From a virus: DNA of 35,013 nucleotides. Shown in pieces: positions 22,873 to 28,788 of the stretch. The DNA is taken from positions 1-35,013 of IMG/VR virus record IMGVR_UViG_3300027839_000036. One strand, given 5' to 3'. Position 1 is the first letter of the stretch; every line of letters begins with the position of its first letter. The position numbers and the translations under genes are program-made. Below the pieces are notes generated by a model. That model was not told the origin of the DNA and ran no database searches. It saw only the letters and a list, made by a program, of their open reading frames with translations.

Positions 22873-22948
22873 CTGAGTGGGGAGGTTCCTGTGGCCGCAA
22901 GGCGCGGGGGGGTTTAGTCCTTTCACCCTTGGTCGCCTCCCCTCTCAG
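22873..22948 (+). terminator. Long stem-loop after the YubB-like gene
   Basis: CTGAGTGGGGAGG (22873-22885) and CCTCCCCTCTCAG (22936-22948) pair over 12 of 13 positions around a 50-nt loop. It is 4 nt after the stop and directly precedes the CCTTTCCGCC repeat, so it may end the operon or fold into a larger RNA. Confidence 0.5.
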
Positions 22949-22950
22949 TT

Positions 22951-22981
22951 CCTTTCCGCCACCGTGTTGAGGTAGCGCAAG
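22951..22981 (+). repeat. Intergenic repeat copy A
   Basis: Begins CCTTTCCGCCACCGTG and ends GGTAGCGCAAG. The nearest copies are at 25083, 27755, 29008 and 31792. GATTTCTTAG (22981-22990) after it is matched by the inverted CTAAGAAATC at 23101-23110, just before the next promoter. The sequence between is gene-free. Confidence 0.6.
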
Positions 22982-23112
22982 ATTTCTTAGGATTTCTTTG
23001 ACGGTTTTGACCTTGAACGTCTGTGGGGTTTTGGCAAGAAGTTGGCTTTTTGGCCCTGACCGACGGGTCTTGCAGACGGGACGTTATCTTGACAAACAAT
23101 CTAAGAAATCGC

Positions 23113-23141
23113 TTGACTCCTTGACACCTGTCAAGTACCGT
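23113..23141 (+). promoter_or_regulatory. Promoter with palindromic centre for the 23195 gene
   Basis: TTGACT (23113-23118), 17 nt, TACCGT (23136-23141). A perfect palindrome TTGACA-cc-TGTCAA (23121-23134) lies in the spacer. Leader of about 45 nt with AAGGGGAG before ATG 23195. Confidence 0.65.
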
Positions 23142-23194
23142 GTTTCTTAGTCGCCGAGAGCCGGTGACCCTGATACCCCGAAGGGGAGTGAAAT

Positions 23195-23593
23195 ATGAGC
23201 AATCACGCTCAGGCTGCTAAGACATACTTGTTGTGTCTCGCAGCAAAATCCGCAGCAGAGGGCGCTTTGGCTGATGCCAAAAGCAACCTCGTTGACGCTG
23301 CAGAGAACGCAGGGACGACCACCGTCGTCGTTGACGGTAGGGCGGTCGTTTTGACCGAGGCCTTCCGTCGCTCGTTCTCAGTCCCGGCGCTTCGTGAGGC
23401 CGTTAGCGATGTGGTTTACAACGCTACGGTGAAGCATTCCGTGGACTCCCGTTCGTTCGACCGTCTGGTCGACAACGGCTCCATCGCCTATTCCACGGTT
23501 GAGGCCGTGGTCACGGGTACCGCCTACGTCCGTGTCAACGTGAACGACGCCACGGAGAACGTGGTCGAAGTCCCGGTGGCAGACGCCATCTAA
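23195..23593 (+). CDS. Hypothetical protein
   Basis: Encodes 132 residues with AAGGGGAG upstream. Residues 5-50 form an Ala-rich helical hairpin (AQAAKTYLLCLAAKSAAEGALADAKSNLVDAAENAG), then alternating strands (TTVVVDGRAVVL, YVRVNVNDATENVVEVPV). Ala/Val composition and high GC codons distinguish it from neighbours. No family is recognised; the fold may be a small coiled coil plus a beta hairpin. It has its own promoter and a stem-loop after the stop codon. Confidence 0.6.
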   Translation: MSNHAQAAKTYLLCLAAKSAAEGALADAKSNLVDAAENAGTTTVVVDGRAVVLTEAFRRSFSVPALREAVSDVVYNATVKHSVDSRSFDRLVDNGSIAYSTVEAVVTGTAYVRVNVNDATENVVEVPVADAI

Positions 23594-23608
23594 CGCTGGC
23601 CCGTCCGG

Positions 23609-23637
23609 CCCCATCGGGAACATTCTTCCCGGTGGGG
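23609..23637 (+). terminator. Hairpin directly abutting the next promoter
   Basis: CCCCATCGGGAA and TTCCCGGTGGGG (23609-23637) pair fully around cattc. The -35 TTGACA (23639-23644) begins 2 nt later, so termination and initiation are packed into the same 60 bases. A T-run is missing, so it may depend on Rho or work as an attenuator. Confidence 0.5.
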
Positions 23638-23638
23638 C

Positions 23639-23667
23639 TTGACAGCCATTCAGAACGAAGGTAGTAT
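23639..23667 (+). promoter_or_regulatory. Leaderless promoter for the 23674 gene
   Basis: TTGACA (23639-23644), 17 nt, TAGTAT (23662-23667), 6 nt, ATG 23674. Confidence 0.75.
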
Positions 23668-23673
23668 TCAGAC

Positions 23674-23907
23674 ATGACCACCACCTGCACTTCCGATCCT
23701 TGCGAGTCCGTCTTGGCGGGCGAGGCACCCGACATGCGACTGGGCGACACCTGTCTCATGTGCTGCTGCCGCGAGTGCGAGCGATGCGGAGCAACCATCG
23801 ACATTGACGAGGAACACCAGATCGTCGAACCGCTGGGTGGGGGCTTCGGCTACATCGACGTGTGCGACAAGTGCCTACGTCCCGACGACAGGAAATACGA
23901 TGACTGA
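23674..23907 (+). CDS. Cysteine-rich zinc-binding protein
   Basis: Encodes 77 residues starting 6 nt after the -10 box, with no Shine-Dalgarno sequence. The Cys-rich core CLMCCCRECERCG plus CDKC supplies eight or more cysteines in CxxC arrangement, enough for two zinc ions. Acidic ends. It overlaps the next ATG by 8 nt and is therefore co-expressed with it. The function is unknown. Confidence 0.65.
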   Translation: MTTTCTSDPCESVLAGEAPDMRLGDTCLMCCCRECERCGATIDIDEEHQIVEPLGGGFGYIDVCDKCLRPDDRKYDD

Positions 23908-24067
23908 GAACGCTATCGGGTACACCATCCACGAAACGGAGATGGGCACGATCACCGTCTACACGGCCGACGAACCCGGGGCTAAAGGGGCCAAGGCTGG
24001 CACCACAAAGATGGTCTACAAAGACCCGCCCCCTCGCCCAATCAAACTCAAGAGGAAGTACCTCTAA
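23900..24067 (+). CDS. 55-residue hypothetical protein
   Basis: Starts at ATG 23900, overlapping the previous stop by 8 nt. A beta-strand-rich N-terminal half (IGYTIHETEMGTITVYTADE) is followed by a basic tail (KMVYKDPPPRPIKLKRKYL), which could bind nucleic acid. It is not assigned to a family. It is the last gene of its operon; a strong intrinsic terminator follows 40 bp downstream. Confidence 0.6.
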   Translation: MTENAIGYTIHETEMGTITVYTADEPGAKGAKAGTTKMVYKDPPPRPIKLKRKYL

Positions 24068-24104
24068 GCCTACTGACAAGTTGGCTAGGAACGTCCCGCC
24101 GAGA

Positions 24105-24131
24105 AAAGCCCCCTTCGGGGGGTTTTTCTTT
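24105..24131 (+). terminator. Strong intrinsic terminator
   Basis: CCCCC-ttcg-GGGGG (24109-24122) with A-run before and TTTTTCTTTT after. The T-run is followed by the TTTTGTCC and AGCCCCG (24157-24163) pair seen after other terminators. Confidence 0.8.
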
Positions 24132-24178
24132 TGTCCATAGTTGCTTTCCGTGCGCGAGCCCCGTGTTATTCTTCGAAC

Positions 24179-24275
24179 TGGCACCGGGTGGGGTTTGTTC
24201 GGTGGTGTAGTTCCGGCAGGTTCCCCCCTTCCTTGTCGGGGCTCCAGACCCCACCCCGTGTCTTTTCTCGTCTTT
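24179..24275 (+). ncRNA. Candidate small RNA of about 95 nt
   Basis: A -10-like TATTCT (24167-24172) lies 4 nt after the AGCCCCG motif and would start transcription near 24179, only 3 nt before CACCGGGTGGGGT (24182-24194). This pairs with ACCCCACCCCGTG (24248-24260) over 12 of 13 positions and is followed by a T-rich tail (TCTTTTCTCGTCTTT). The loop of about 50 nt has a partial inner stem. No coding frame fits. Start, stem and tail match an independent terminator-ended RNA. Confidence 0.5.
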
Positions 24276-24288
24276 ATGCGATCACCCC

Positions 24289-24317
24289 TTGACATCCTTC
24301 GTTGACTCCAGTACTGT
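24289..24317 (+). promoter_or_regulatory. Promoter of the 24348 operon
   Basis: TTGACA (24289-24294), 17 nt, TACTGT (24312-24317), followed by a leader with GAAGGGGA before ATG 24348. Confidence 0.7.
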
Positions 24318-24347
24318 GATGGGTACCTACTAACGAAGGGGAACTAG

Positions 24348-24542
24348 ATGAAGATTGACAGGGTGCTCCGCCGCACCAAAATCACGCTTACCGCTAGCGA
24401 GGCTGACTCGCTGGCTGCCGTGCTACACGAGCATGTCATCATGGGTGAGATGTTCGCTGGACACAGCGGGCCGATCCGTCGTGCCTACCCGTACCTGACG
24501 GAACTTGCTGCCGCATTGTGTGAGCAGAAGGATCTTGTCTGA
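24348..24542 (+). CDS. Small helical hypothetical protein
   Basis: Encodes 64 residues with a Shine-Dalgarno GAAGGGGA. The sequence (MKIDRVLRRTKITLTASEADSLAAVLHEHVI...) is helical with no known motif. Its TGA overlaps the next ATG by 1 nt. It may assist the 178-residue protein that follows. No known family. Confidence 0.55.
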   Translation: MKIDRVLRRTKITLTASEADSLAAVLHEHVIMGEMFAGHSGPIRRAYPYLTELAAALCEQKDLV

Positions 24543-25078
24543 TGGGCCTAGACAACATGCCGCACGCCTACCCCTGCACTACCGGGGGCACCGCCATCAT
24601 GGAAACCATCACCCTGCATGACGGCTCCACGGACGAACGTATCAACTGCGCTGCAACCATCGAAGCCAAAGGCTGCCCCTACACGAACGCCTCCCCACCC
24701 TCCGGTCAAGTGACCGGGATGCTGGGTACCTACTGCTGGTACAGAGGCAAGCACGGCAACTGGCTCATCAACGCCCTCAACTCCGACACCACCAACATCC
24801 ACGAGATCGACTCTTACGTCTGGGAAACAAATGGTGAGGACACCTTCTATGGGACCGATGAGGATGGGCTTTACCGTCCACCTGCGGAGTGCCGTGATCT
24901 GGCCGATCAGATGGAGGCCACTCTGAATGAGCGAGGCGGGAAACTCACGTTTGTCAACCAGTTGGATTACACGGATGGCGAGCCCACGGTGACCGACCTC
25001 ACTGACGAGGTGAAGTTCGCTATCTGGTATCTGCGCTGGACCGCCGCCGAATGCGATGGCATGGACGCTTGGTTCTAG
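24542..25078 (+). CDS. Conserved phage-type protein with MGLDNMP N-terminus
   Basis: Encodes 178 residues. MGLDNMPHAYPCTTGG at the start is reminiscent of a protein type seen in actinophages and cyanophages, from memory. Four cysteines lie in CTTGG, NCAATIEAKGCPYT and CWYRG. WLINALNSDTTNIHEI and DLTDEVKFAIWYLRWT follow. It may have a zinc site. The function is unknown. It is coupled to the small upstream gene and ends 4 nt before intergenic repeat copy B. Confidence 0.65.
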   Translation: MGLDNMPHAYPCTTGGTAIMETITLHDGSTDERINCAATIEAKGCPYTNASPPSGQVTGMLGTYCWYRGKHGNWLINALNSDTTNIHEIDSYVWETNGEDTFYGTDEDGLYRPPAECRDLADQMEATLNERGGKLTFVNQLDYTDGEPTVTDLTDEVKFAIWYLRWTAAECDGMDAWF

Positions 25079-25082
25079 CAGT

Positions 25083-25183
25083 CCTTTCCGCCACCGTGTG
25101 GTCGTAGCATGAGAGCGAAAGCCCCGGTCCTCTCCTGGCCACGGGCGACGCGATACCCAAGCCGGAAACGCCGGGAGGGGGCT
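25083..25183 (+). repeat. Intergenic repeat copy B with CGATACCC hairpin
   Basis: Starts 4 nt after the stop with CCTTTCCGCCACCGTG and GTAGCATGAG. AGCCCC (25120-25125) pairs with GGGGCT (25178-25183) and CTCCTGG with CCGGGAG inside it; the loop contains CGATACCC (25151-25158). Copy C has the same order. Likely a structured transcript or a site for protein binding. Confidence 0.55.
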
Positions 25184-25238
25184 GTTTCCTATCTGAATGT
25201 GAGATAGAAAGTATCTCTTAGAAATGTCTAAGAATCCC

Positions 25239-25267
25239 TTGACAGGGGTATGGCATGAGAGTACGGT
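25239..25267 (+). promoter_or_regulatory. Leaderless promoter for the 25274 gene
   Basis: TTGACA (25239-25244), 17 nt, TACGGT (25262-25267), 6 nt, ATG 25274. AAGAATCCC before it resembles upstream sequence at other promoters here. Confidence 0.75.
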
Positions 25268-25273
25268 AGGGGC

Positions 25274-25609
25274 ATGGACAAAACCACGAAAACCACAGAA
25301 CATACCCACCCGATCAACAGCGGCATCGTGACCGCCGAACTCACCCGCATGGGCGAGGGACGTTCCGACCTTTGGCTCTTTCCGCATGGGGACGCCACCG
25401 CTTCCGACGTGGGGGCCATCAAGGTCTCCGACGACGAGGTGTCGATCCATTGGGGTCCGCACATCTACCGCTACGACTACGCCGGTCAGGCATCGGCCCT
25501 GTCGGTCGCTGCCATGTTCTTCACCACAATGTCGATTGGTCGCACGGCCAACTTCGTCAAGCGTGAAGCGACCCTCCGCACAAGGAATGGCGAGAGGGTG
25601 GCGGCATGA
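25274..25609 (+). CDS. Hypothetical protein
   Basis: Encodes 111 residues; the start is fixed by the -10 box 6 nt upstream. It has strands and aromatics in the middle (RSDLWLFPHGDATASDVGAIKVSDDEVSIHWGPHIYRYDYAG), then an Ala-rich helix (ASALSVAAMFFTTMSIGRTANF). No recognisable family. It is the first gene of an operon of at least three overlapping genes, sharing 4 nt with the next one. Confidence 0.6.
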   Translation: MDKTTKTTEHTHPINSGIVTAELTRMGEGRSDLWLFPHGDATASDVGAIKVSDDEVSIHWGPHIYRYDYAGQASALSVAAMFFTTMSIGRTANFVKREATLRTRNGERVAA

Positions 25610-25782
25610 CCACCTACGTCGTCAGGATCAAGGAACGCTGGGACTTCGAGGTCGAAGCGGACTCCGAGGCCGAGGCTAAGGCTGCGGCCGAGGAACTCCG
25701 TTCCTTCGGGTTGCGTACTTGGGACAACCCCGGCGATCCGAAACTCTATGACCTAGGAACCAAAGTGGAGGTACAGAAATGA
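25606..25782 (+). CDS. 58-residue hypothetical protein
   Basis: Overlaps its neighbours by 4 nt on both sides (ATGA). The N-terminal strand TTYVVRIKERWDFEVEADSEAEAKAAAEELRSFG reads as beta-alpha, resembling the small domain seen in many phage proteins that end in a short conserved C-terminus (YDLGTKVEVQK). The function is unknown. Confidence 0.55.
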   Translation: MTTYVVRIKERWDFEVEADSEAEAKAAAEELRSFGLRTWDNPGDPKLYDLGTKVEVQK

Positions 25783-26141
25783 CTACGCCCGAACGCACCC
25801 CTTTCCATTGGGAAATGGTGGATGGGGGCGATCCCGTCCCGTACCCCGCATCCCATGAGGAGGCGCTGGAAATGTCGCTGACCATGGCACTCGTTTGCCA
25901 GGATTTCGGGGCCGACGACTTCATCGAAATGGCTGAGGAACTGGCCGATGACGGCATGTCCGAGGAAACCGTCGGCAACGTCAAGATCAAGTCCGAGGCC
26001 AACGCTAACGCTATCTGGGCCGAGCGCCACAAGAAGGAGCCCGCCGAGAAGTGGGCACTCTGGGTGGCTGGGAACAACCCCGAACTGAACTACATGTCCG
26101 GCCTGACGCAGGTGGGAGTGAGTGAACCGTGGCCGGAGTGA
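25779..26141 (+). CDS. Acidic hypothetical protein
   Basis: Encodes 120 residues, acidic and helical (SHEEALEMSLTMALVCQDFGADDFIEMAEELADDGMSEETVGNVKIKSEANANAIWAERHKKEPAEKWALW). No motif is recognised. Last gene of its operon; the next promoter begins 6 nt after its stop codon. Confidence 0.6.
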   Translation: MTTPERTPFHWEMVDGGDPVPYPASHEEALEMSLTMALVCQDFGADDFIEMAEELADDGMSEETVGNVKIKSEANANAIWAERHKKEPAEKWALWVAGNNPELNYMSGLTQVGVSEPWPE

Positions 26142-26147
26142 AAAGAC

Positions 26148-26176
26148 TTGACAACTTCTTGACAAACGAGTAAGGT
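26148..26176 (+). promoter_or_regulatory. Leaderless promoter with twin TTGACA
   Basis: TTGACA (26148-26153), 17 nt including a second TTGACA (26158-26163), TAAGGT (26171-26176), 6 nt, ATG 26183. The tandem -35-like copy recurs at 29134 and 34603. Confidence 0.8.
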
Positions 26177-26182
26177 GAGGGC

Positions 26183-26338
26183 ATGAGAAAAAACCCACAC
26201 GTCAACAACAACATTCCCCATTGCGAGACCTGCCACGGCTCCGGCCCGGGCTACGAGTTCCCGCTGTTCCCCCAGAGCAACTGGGCGTTCGGCGAGGTTT
26301 GCGCCGAGTGCGACACCGAGCAAATGATGAACGCATGA
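26183..26338 (+). CDS. 51-residue zinc-finger protein
   Basis: Begins 6 nt after the -10. CETCHGSGPG, a DnaJ-like CxxCxGxG knuckle, is followed about 22 residues later by CAEC, giving a zinc ribbon of minimal size. The TGA overlaps the next ATG by 4 nt. The function is unknown; such mini-knuckles often bind nucleic acid or a protein partner. Confidence 0.65.
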   Translation: MRKNPHVNNNIPHCETCHGSGPGYEFPLFPQSNWAFGEVCAECDTEQMMNA

Positions 26339-26598
26339 CCCTCCCGCCTTGGTCCGATACGCCCGACCGCACCCGCGATGACGGGGCCGTCTTCCGCATT
26401 GGCGACCGCGTGAAGGTCGTCGACCAAGACATCCACGGCAAGATCGTCCGCTGGGACGGTGGCAAGGCCGTCGTTCTGGATGACGACGCCGCCGACTGGA
26501 TGGAGGAAGACGACGACGGCACCCTGACCTACCGCCTCGGGGATCTGGTGAAGTGGGGCATCCGAATCGAACACATCCGACTTGACAAGGCTGTCTAG
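26335..26598 (+). CDS. Small acidic beta-barrel-like protein
   Basis: Encodes 87 residues from ATG 26335, overlapping the zinc-finger gene by 4 nt. FRIGDRVKVVDQDIHGKIVRWDGGKAVVLDDDAADWMEEDDDGTLTYRLGDLVK has the rhythm of a small SH3-like or KOW-type barrel: short strands around Gly turns with an Asp-rich loop. The promoter of the next gene lies across its last 15 bases, so its 3' end does double duty. Confidence 0.6.
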   Translation: MTLPPWSDTPDRTRDDGAVFRIGDRVKVVDQDIHGKIVRWDGGKAVVLDDDAADWMEEDDDGTLTYRLGDLVKWGIRIEHIRLDKAV

Positions 26599-26610
26599 AG
26601 GATGTATGAT
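26582..26610 (+). promoter_or_regulatory. Leaderless promoter inside the previous gene's end
   Basis: TTGACA (26582-26587), 17 nt, TATGAT (26605-26610), 6 nt, ATG 26617. The -35 lies in the coding end of the 26335 gene. This box, not the ATG at 26602, sets the start of the next gene. Confidence 0.75.
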
Positions 26611-26616
26611 TTACCT

Positions 26617-26814
26617 ATGCGAAAGAAAGACGCTAAGCCGATCTCCAAGACCACCCGTCGGGTGAGCAAGCAGGACATGACAACCCTGCGTCGCCTGTCC
26701 CGCGACAATCAGGTCTCAGCCCTCCGTGAAGGACGCAGGAACCGCGCATCGACTTTCGTGGATCGCAAGAAGGAAGGGGCACGCCGCATCTGTCGCGGCA
26801 AAGTTCGCTTCTGA
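26617..26814 (+). CDS. Basic 65-residue protein
   Basis: Starts at ATG 26617 (the earlier ATG 26602 would overlap the -10). Very Lys/Arg-rich throughout (MRKKDAKPISKTTRRVSK...ARRICRGKVRF) with a helical middle, typical of DNA- or RNA-binding or ribosomal-protein-like small phage proteins. Convergent with the minus-strand gene at 26816; a terminator lies just past the stop, inside that gene's end. Confidence 0.55.
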   Translation: MRKKDAKPISKTTRRVSKQDMTTLRRLSRDNQVSALREGRRNRASTFVDRKKEGARRICRGKVRF

Positions 26815-26815
26815 G

Positions 26816-27007
26816 TTATTCGGAATCTGGTGCGCCCTTCGGGGCGCTTTTCTTTTTGTCCGTGCCTTCTTCAGCGGAAGCCCCGTCGGATGCGGCCAAA
26901 GCCACTTGTTGCTGCTGAAGCGCCATCTTGAGAATGGTGTTTTCTGTATGCAGCGCGCCGAGTTGCTGACTCAGGGCGTTGATGATTGCTTGCGGGTCGA
27001 CTTCCAT
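26816..27007 (-). CDS. Small coiled-coil protein
   Basis: Encodes 63 residues from ATG 27007. INALSQQLGALHTENTILKMALQQQQVALAA is a heptad-like Leu/Gln-rich coiled coil; the C-terminus (KKKSAPKGAPDSE) is encoded across the hairpin that ends the convergent transcript. The -10 TAGAGT lies 6 nt before the ATG, with a weak -35. It may be a dimeric regulator or structural peptide. Confidence 0.5.
   Translation of the reverse strand: MEVDPQAIINALSQQLGALHTENTILKMALQQQQVALAASDGASAEEGTDKKKSAPKGAPDSE
26832..26857 (+). terminator. Terminator overlapping a convergent gene
   Basis: GCGCCC-ttcg-GGGCGC followed by TTTTCTTTTTG. It ends the plus-strand gene at 26617 and lies in the coding 3' end of the minus-strand gene. 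AGCCCCG occurs 20 nt after the T-run. Confidence 0.75.
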
Positions 27008-27022
27008 AAGCGCACTCTAACA

Positions 27023-27028
27023 TACAAT
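27023..27028 (+). promoter_or_regulatory. -10 box of the divergent gene pair at 27.0 kb
   Basis: TACAAT (27023-27028) lies 6 nt before ATG 27035. The minus-strand TAGAGT (27014-27019) lies 6 nt from ATG 27007 on the other side, so two leaderless-type starts face away from each other across 27 bases. The -35 of both is weak. Confidence 0.4.
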
Positions 27029-27034
27029 AGGGAC

Positions 27035-27193
27035 ATGACAGAAGAAGAAGAACCAGACAATCGCGGGGCTCTCGGCGGGATGCCATCCAAGTCCGGAGTC
27101 AAAAAGGAATACGAAAACTTCGTATCCAAGATGGCGAAGGCTGCGGACATCGTTCTCTCGAAGGGGAGGGTGTGCTGCGGGCGCGGGCGGTGA
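27035..27193 (+). CDS. 52-residue hypothetical protein
   Basis: Begins 6 nt after TACAAT. An acidic N-terminus (MTEEEEPDNRG) is followed by a basic, helical stretch (KKEYENFVSKMAKAADIVLSKG) and a Cys/Arg-rich tail (VCCGRGR). The stop overlaps the GTG of the following HTH gene by 4 nt. No family is recognised. Confidence 0.5.
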   Translation: MTEEEEPDNRGALGGMPSKSGVKKEYENFVSKMAKAADIVLSKGRVCCGRGR

Positions 27194-27339
27194 GTGGTGG
27201 GTACAAGGCTTGGACGGTTTCCGATCACGTTCGTGAGATGCACGCGCTTGGCGCTAGCCCCGAGCGGATCGTTCAGGTGATGGGGTTGAAGCCGGAAACA
27301 GTTGAGAAATGGCTTGACACGGGTGACAAGGGGTTGTAG
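27190..27339 (+). CDS. 49-residue helix-turn-helix protein
   Basis: GTG 27190 overlaps the previous stop. SDHVREMHALGASPERIVQVMGLKPETVEKWL is a compact helix-turn-helix: helix HVREMHAL, turn GAS, recognition helix PERIVQVMG, and a third helix KPETVEKWL, as in small homeodomain-like phage regulators. Its own stop codon TAG (27337-27339) forms the first half of the -10 box of the next gene. A transcription regulator of an early region is the simplest reading. Confidence 0.6.
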   Translation: MSGGYKAWTVSDHVREMHALGASPERIVQVMGLKPETVEKWLDTGDKGL

Positions 27340-27342
27340 GGT
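27314..27342 (+). promoter_or_regulatory. Leaderless promoter sharing bases with a stop codon
   Basis: TTGACA (27314-27319), 17 nt, TAGGGT (27337-27342), 6 nt, ATG 27349. The TAG of the -10 is the stop of the HTH gene. Confidence 0.75.
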
Positions 27343-27348
27343 GGGGGC

Positions 27349-27747
27349 ATGCCCGCTTACCACGACCCCGAAGATGGGGATCCCACAGCACTCGCCCAAC
27401 TAGAGGCCAACGCTGCCATCATGGAGAGTGAGCCAGAAGCCAACGAACGCCAACTCAAAGGCACTCGCGCTCGCAAGATCACGGAATCAGCCCTAGAAGA
27501 ACTGAACCCTGAGGCCCTGTTCATGGACGGACTGGATTCCGCAATCGTTGGATGGGGCTGCCAGTACTCGAAGAACACGGTGGTCGTCTACAACGAGGAC
27601 GACATCATTGAGCATCTGACTGAGGTAGAGGGTCTGCCCTTCGAGGAAGCGTGGGAGCACTACTCCTTCAACATCGCTGGTGCGTGGGTTGGAGAGAACA
27701 CGCCCATCATCATTCGTAACGTCAACGAGTGGGTCGACTTCGCCTGA
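27349..27747 (+). CDS. Acidic hypothetical protein
   Basis: Encodes 132 residues; ATG 27349 is fixed by the -10. Residues 5-65 are acidic and helical (EDGDPTALAQLEANAAIMESEPEANERQLKG), then a beta stretch (AIVGWGCQYSKNTVVVYNEDDIIEHL) and a Trp/Asn C-terminus (GENTPIIIRNVNEWVDFA). No known motif. A single-gene unit that ends 7 nt before intergenic repeat copy C. Confidence 0.6.
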   Translation: MPAYHDPEDGDPTALAQLEANAAIMESEPEANERQLKGTRARKITESALEELNPEALFMDGLDSAIVGWGCQYSKNTVVVYNEDDIIEHLTEVEGLPFEEAWEHYSFNIAGAWVGENTPIIIRNVNEWVDFA

Positions 27748-27754
27748 GGGCAGT

Positions 27755-27853
27755 CCTTTCCTCCACCGTGTTGATGTAGCGCGAGGTTGTCTCATCATCG
27801 GGGCTGGCCGGCCATATGGGAGGCGATACCCGTAGTCCGTCCGCCGGCTGGCC
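27755..27853 (+). repeat. Intergenic repeat copy C with 11-bp stem
   Basis: CCTTTCCTCCACCGTG is followed by GTAGCGCGAG. GGCTGGCCGGC (27802-27812) and GCCGGCTGGCC (27843-27853) pair over 11 bp with two G-U wobbles, and the loop contains CGATACCC (27824-27831). The layout is shared with copy B (25083-25183), including stop-to-repeat distance. Confidence 0.6.
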
Positions 27854-27895
27854 TTCGTTCTGAATGTGTGATTTGAAACATTCGGAAAGAATCAC

Positions 27896-27924
27896 TTGAC
27901 AATCCCTTGACGGTCCTGTAGGGT
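27896..27924 (+). promoter_or_regulatory. Promoter of the 27952 gene
   Basis: TTGACA (27896-27901), 17 nt with a second TTGACG, TAGGGT (27919-27924). A leader with GAGAGGA leads to ATG 27952. Confidence 0.75.
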
Positions 27925-27951
27925 GGGGGTACACCGAACGAGAGGAACATC

Positions 27952-28131
27952 ATGACCGATTTCACGCACGAAGACTGCTTCCTTGCTTCCGACGGGGCCG
28001 TTGGGCCTTGCGAGGGCGAGATGTTTATGCCGCTTGGGCCGCCCTTCTCCGTGGAGCCGGGCCTCCCGTACTGCGAGCGCCACAGTGCTCTGGTCGTGCC
28101 CGGTCTCGGCGTTCTGCGCCCTCACCGCTGA
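27952..28131 (+). CDS. 59-residue Cys-containing hypothetical protein
   Basis: Starts at ATG 27952 with GAGAGGA upstream. FTHEDCFLASDGAVGPCEGEMF and PYCERH give Cys-Cys-Cys-His, a possible zinc site. Pro-rich. It is followed 16 nt later by a terminator hairpin. No known family. Confidence 0.55.
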   Translation: MTDFTHEDCFLASDGAVGPCEGEMFMPLGPPFSVEPGLPYCERHSALVVPGLGVLRPHR

Positions 28132-28147
28132 CGCTTTCTGCGTCTTG

Positions 28148-28167
28148 CCCCTCGCTTCGGCGGGGGG
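28148..28167 (+). terminator. Terminator after the 27952 gene
   Basis: CCCC-T-CGC-ttcg-GCG-GGGG, followed after a few bases by CGTTTTGCCCC and by GGCCCCG (28206-28212), the distal motif seen after other terminators. Confidence 0.6.
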
Positions 28168-28235
28168 TATGCCTCGTTTTGCCCCAAACTGGTGTTGTGC
28201 TCTGAGGCCCCGCACCACTAGCAGTATCGTTAGGT

Positions 28236-28430
28236 ATGGACGAACAGCGCGATGACCTTCTTGCTTACAAGATCGCAAAGAACACGCGCGATGTAGAAGC
28301 GATCATTCGAGAAATCGAGAATCTCAACCGTAAGATCGTTGAGATGCGATTGGCTTTGTCGGAACCCGACGAGAAGTCCATCGGTGCCACGCACGGCCAC
28401 ATCTACCAATGGAGCGACTACTCCAGTTAG
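28236..28430 (+). CDS. Coiled-coil hypothetical protein
   Basis: Encodes 64 residues. TATCGT (28225-28230) lies 5 nt before the ATG, so it is a near-leaderless start. Residues 8-45 form a Leu/Ile heptad helix (AYKIAKNTRDVEAIIREIENLNRKIVEMRLALS). The GGCCCCG motif lies 13 nt before the -10. Possibly a dimeric regulator; no family recognised. Confidence 0.5.
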   Translation: MDEQRDDLLAYKIAKNTRDVEAIIREIENLNRKIVEMRLALSEPDEKSIGATHGHIYQWSDYSS

Positions 28431-28456
28431 CGGGGCTCGAGTGCCGGCTGTCTTCT

Positions 28457-28660
28457 TTAGAACATTGGTGGAGTTGCGTCCTCCACCTTTCTGGGTAGGC
28501 ATGTTTCATGGCAGTACTTGTAATGTTCTTGCACTTGGTCTTTGACTGTTTTGCCCGTAGGCCCCGTCACCCAGCCGGTTACTAGTCGTAGCACGCTGTG
28601 TCCTTTGGGGCTAAGTTCAGCCTGGCAATAGTGGCAAGAGTGCAGTGGGGGGAGGGGCAT
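28457..28660 (-). CDS. Zinc-finger-like hypothetical protein
   Basis: Encodes 67 residues from ATG 28660, 6 nt after TAGGCT. SCHYCQAELSPKGH and HYKYCHETC supply Cys/His for a zinc site, and the sequence between is a beta-rich loop. A small treble-clef or zinc ribbon is likely. It is preceded on the minus strand by a terminator and the AGCCCCG motif, which lies between its -35 and -10. Confidence 0.55.
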   Translation of the reverse strand: MPLPPLHSCHYCQAELSPKGHSVLRLVTGWVTGPTGKTVKDQVQEHYKYCHETCLPRKVEDATPPMF

Positions 28661-28666
28661 GTGGTG

Positions 28667-28695
28667 AGCCTACAGTTTGCGGGGCTCGCCGGCAA
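28667..28695 (-). promoter_or_regulatory. Leaderless promoter with AGCCCCG spacer
   Basis: On the minus strand TTGCCG (28690-28695), 17 nt containing AGCCCCG, TAGGCT (28667-28672), 6 nt, ATG 28660. Confidence 0.55.
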
Positions 28696-28710
28696 GGGGT
28701 TGATTTGGGC

Positions 28711-28735
28711 AGAAGAAAAGCCCCCCGAAGGGGGC
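28711..28735 (-). terminator. Terminator on the minus strand
   Basis: GCCCCC...GGGGGC with a 3-4-nt loop, followed on the minus strand by CTTTTCTTCTGCCC. It ends the 28789-28926 gene. The same TTTTCTT...GCCC pattern recurs in other units. Confidence 0.7.
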
Positions 28736-28788
28736 ACTTCCCGATTGGCTACGGAAGAACCCCCGCCCGAAGGCAGGGGCCAACCGGA

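Noticed and set aside
24548-25462. 304-codon minus-strand frame across the 24.5-25.4 kb genes
   Set aside because: It covers two better-supported plus-strand genes and an intergenic repeat; composition is that of a shadow frame.
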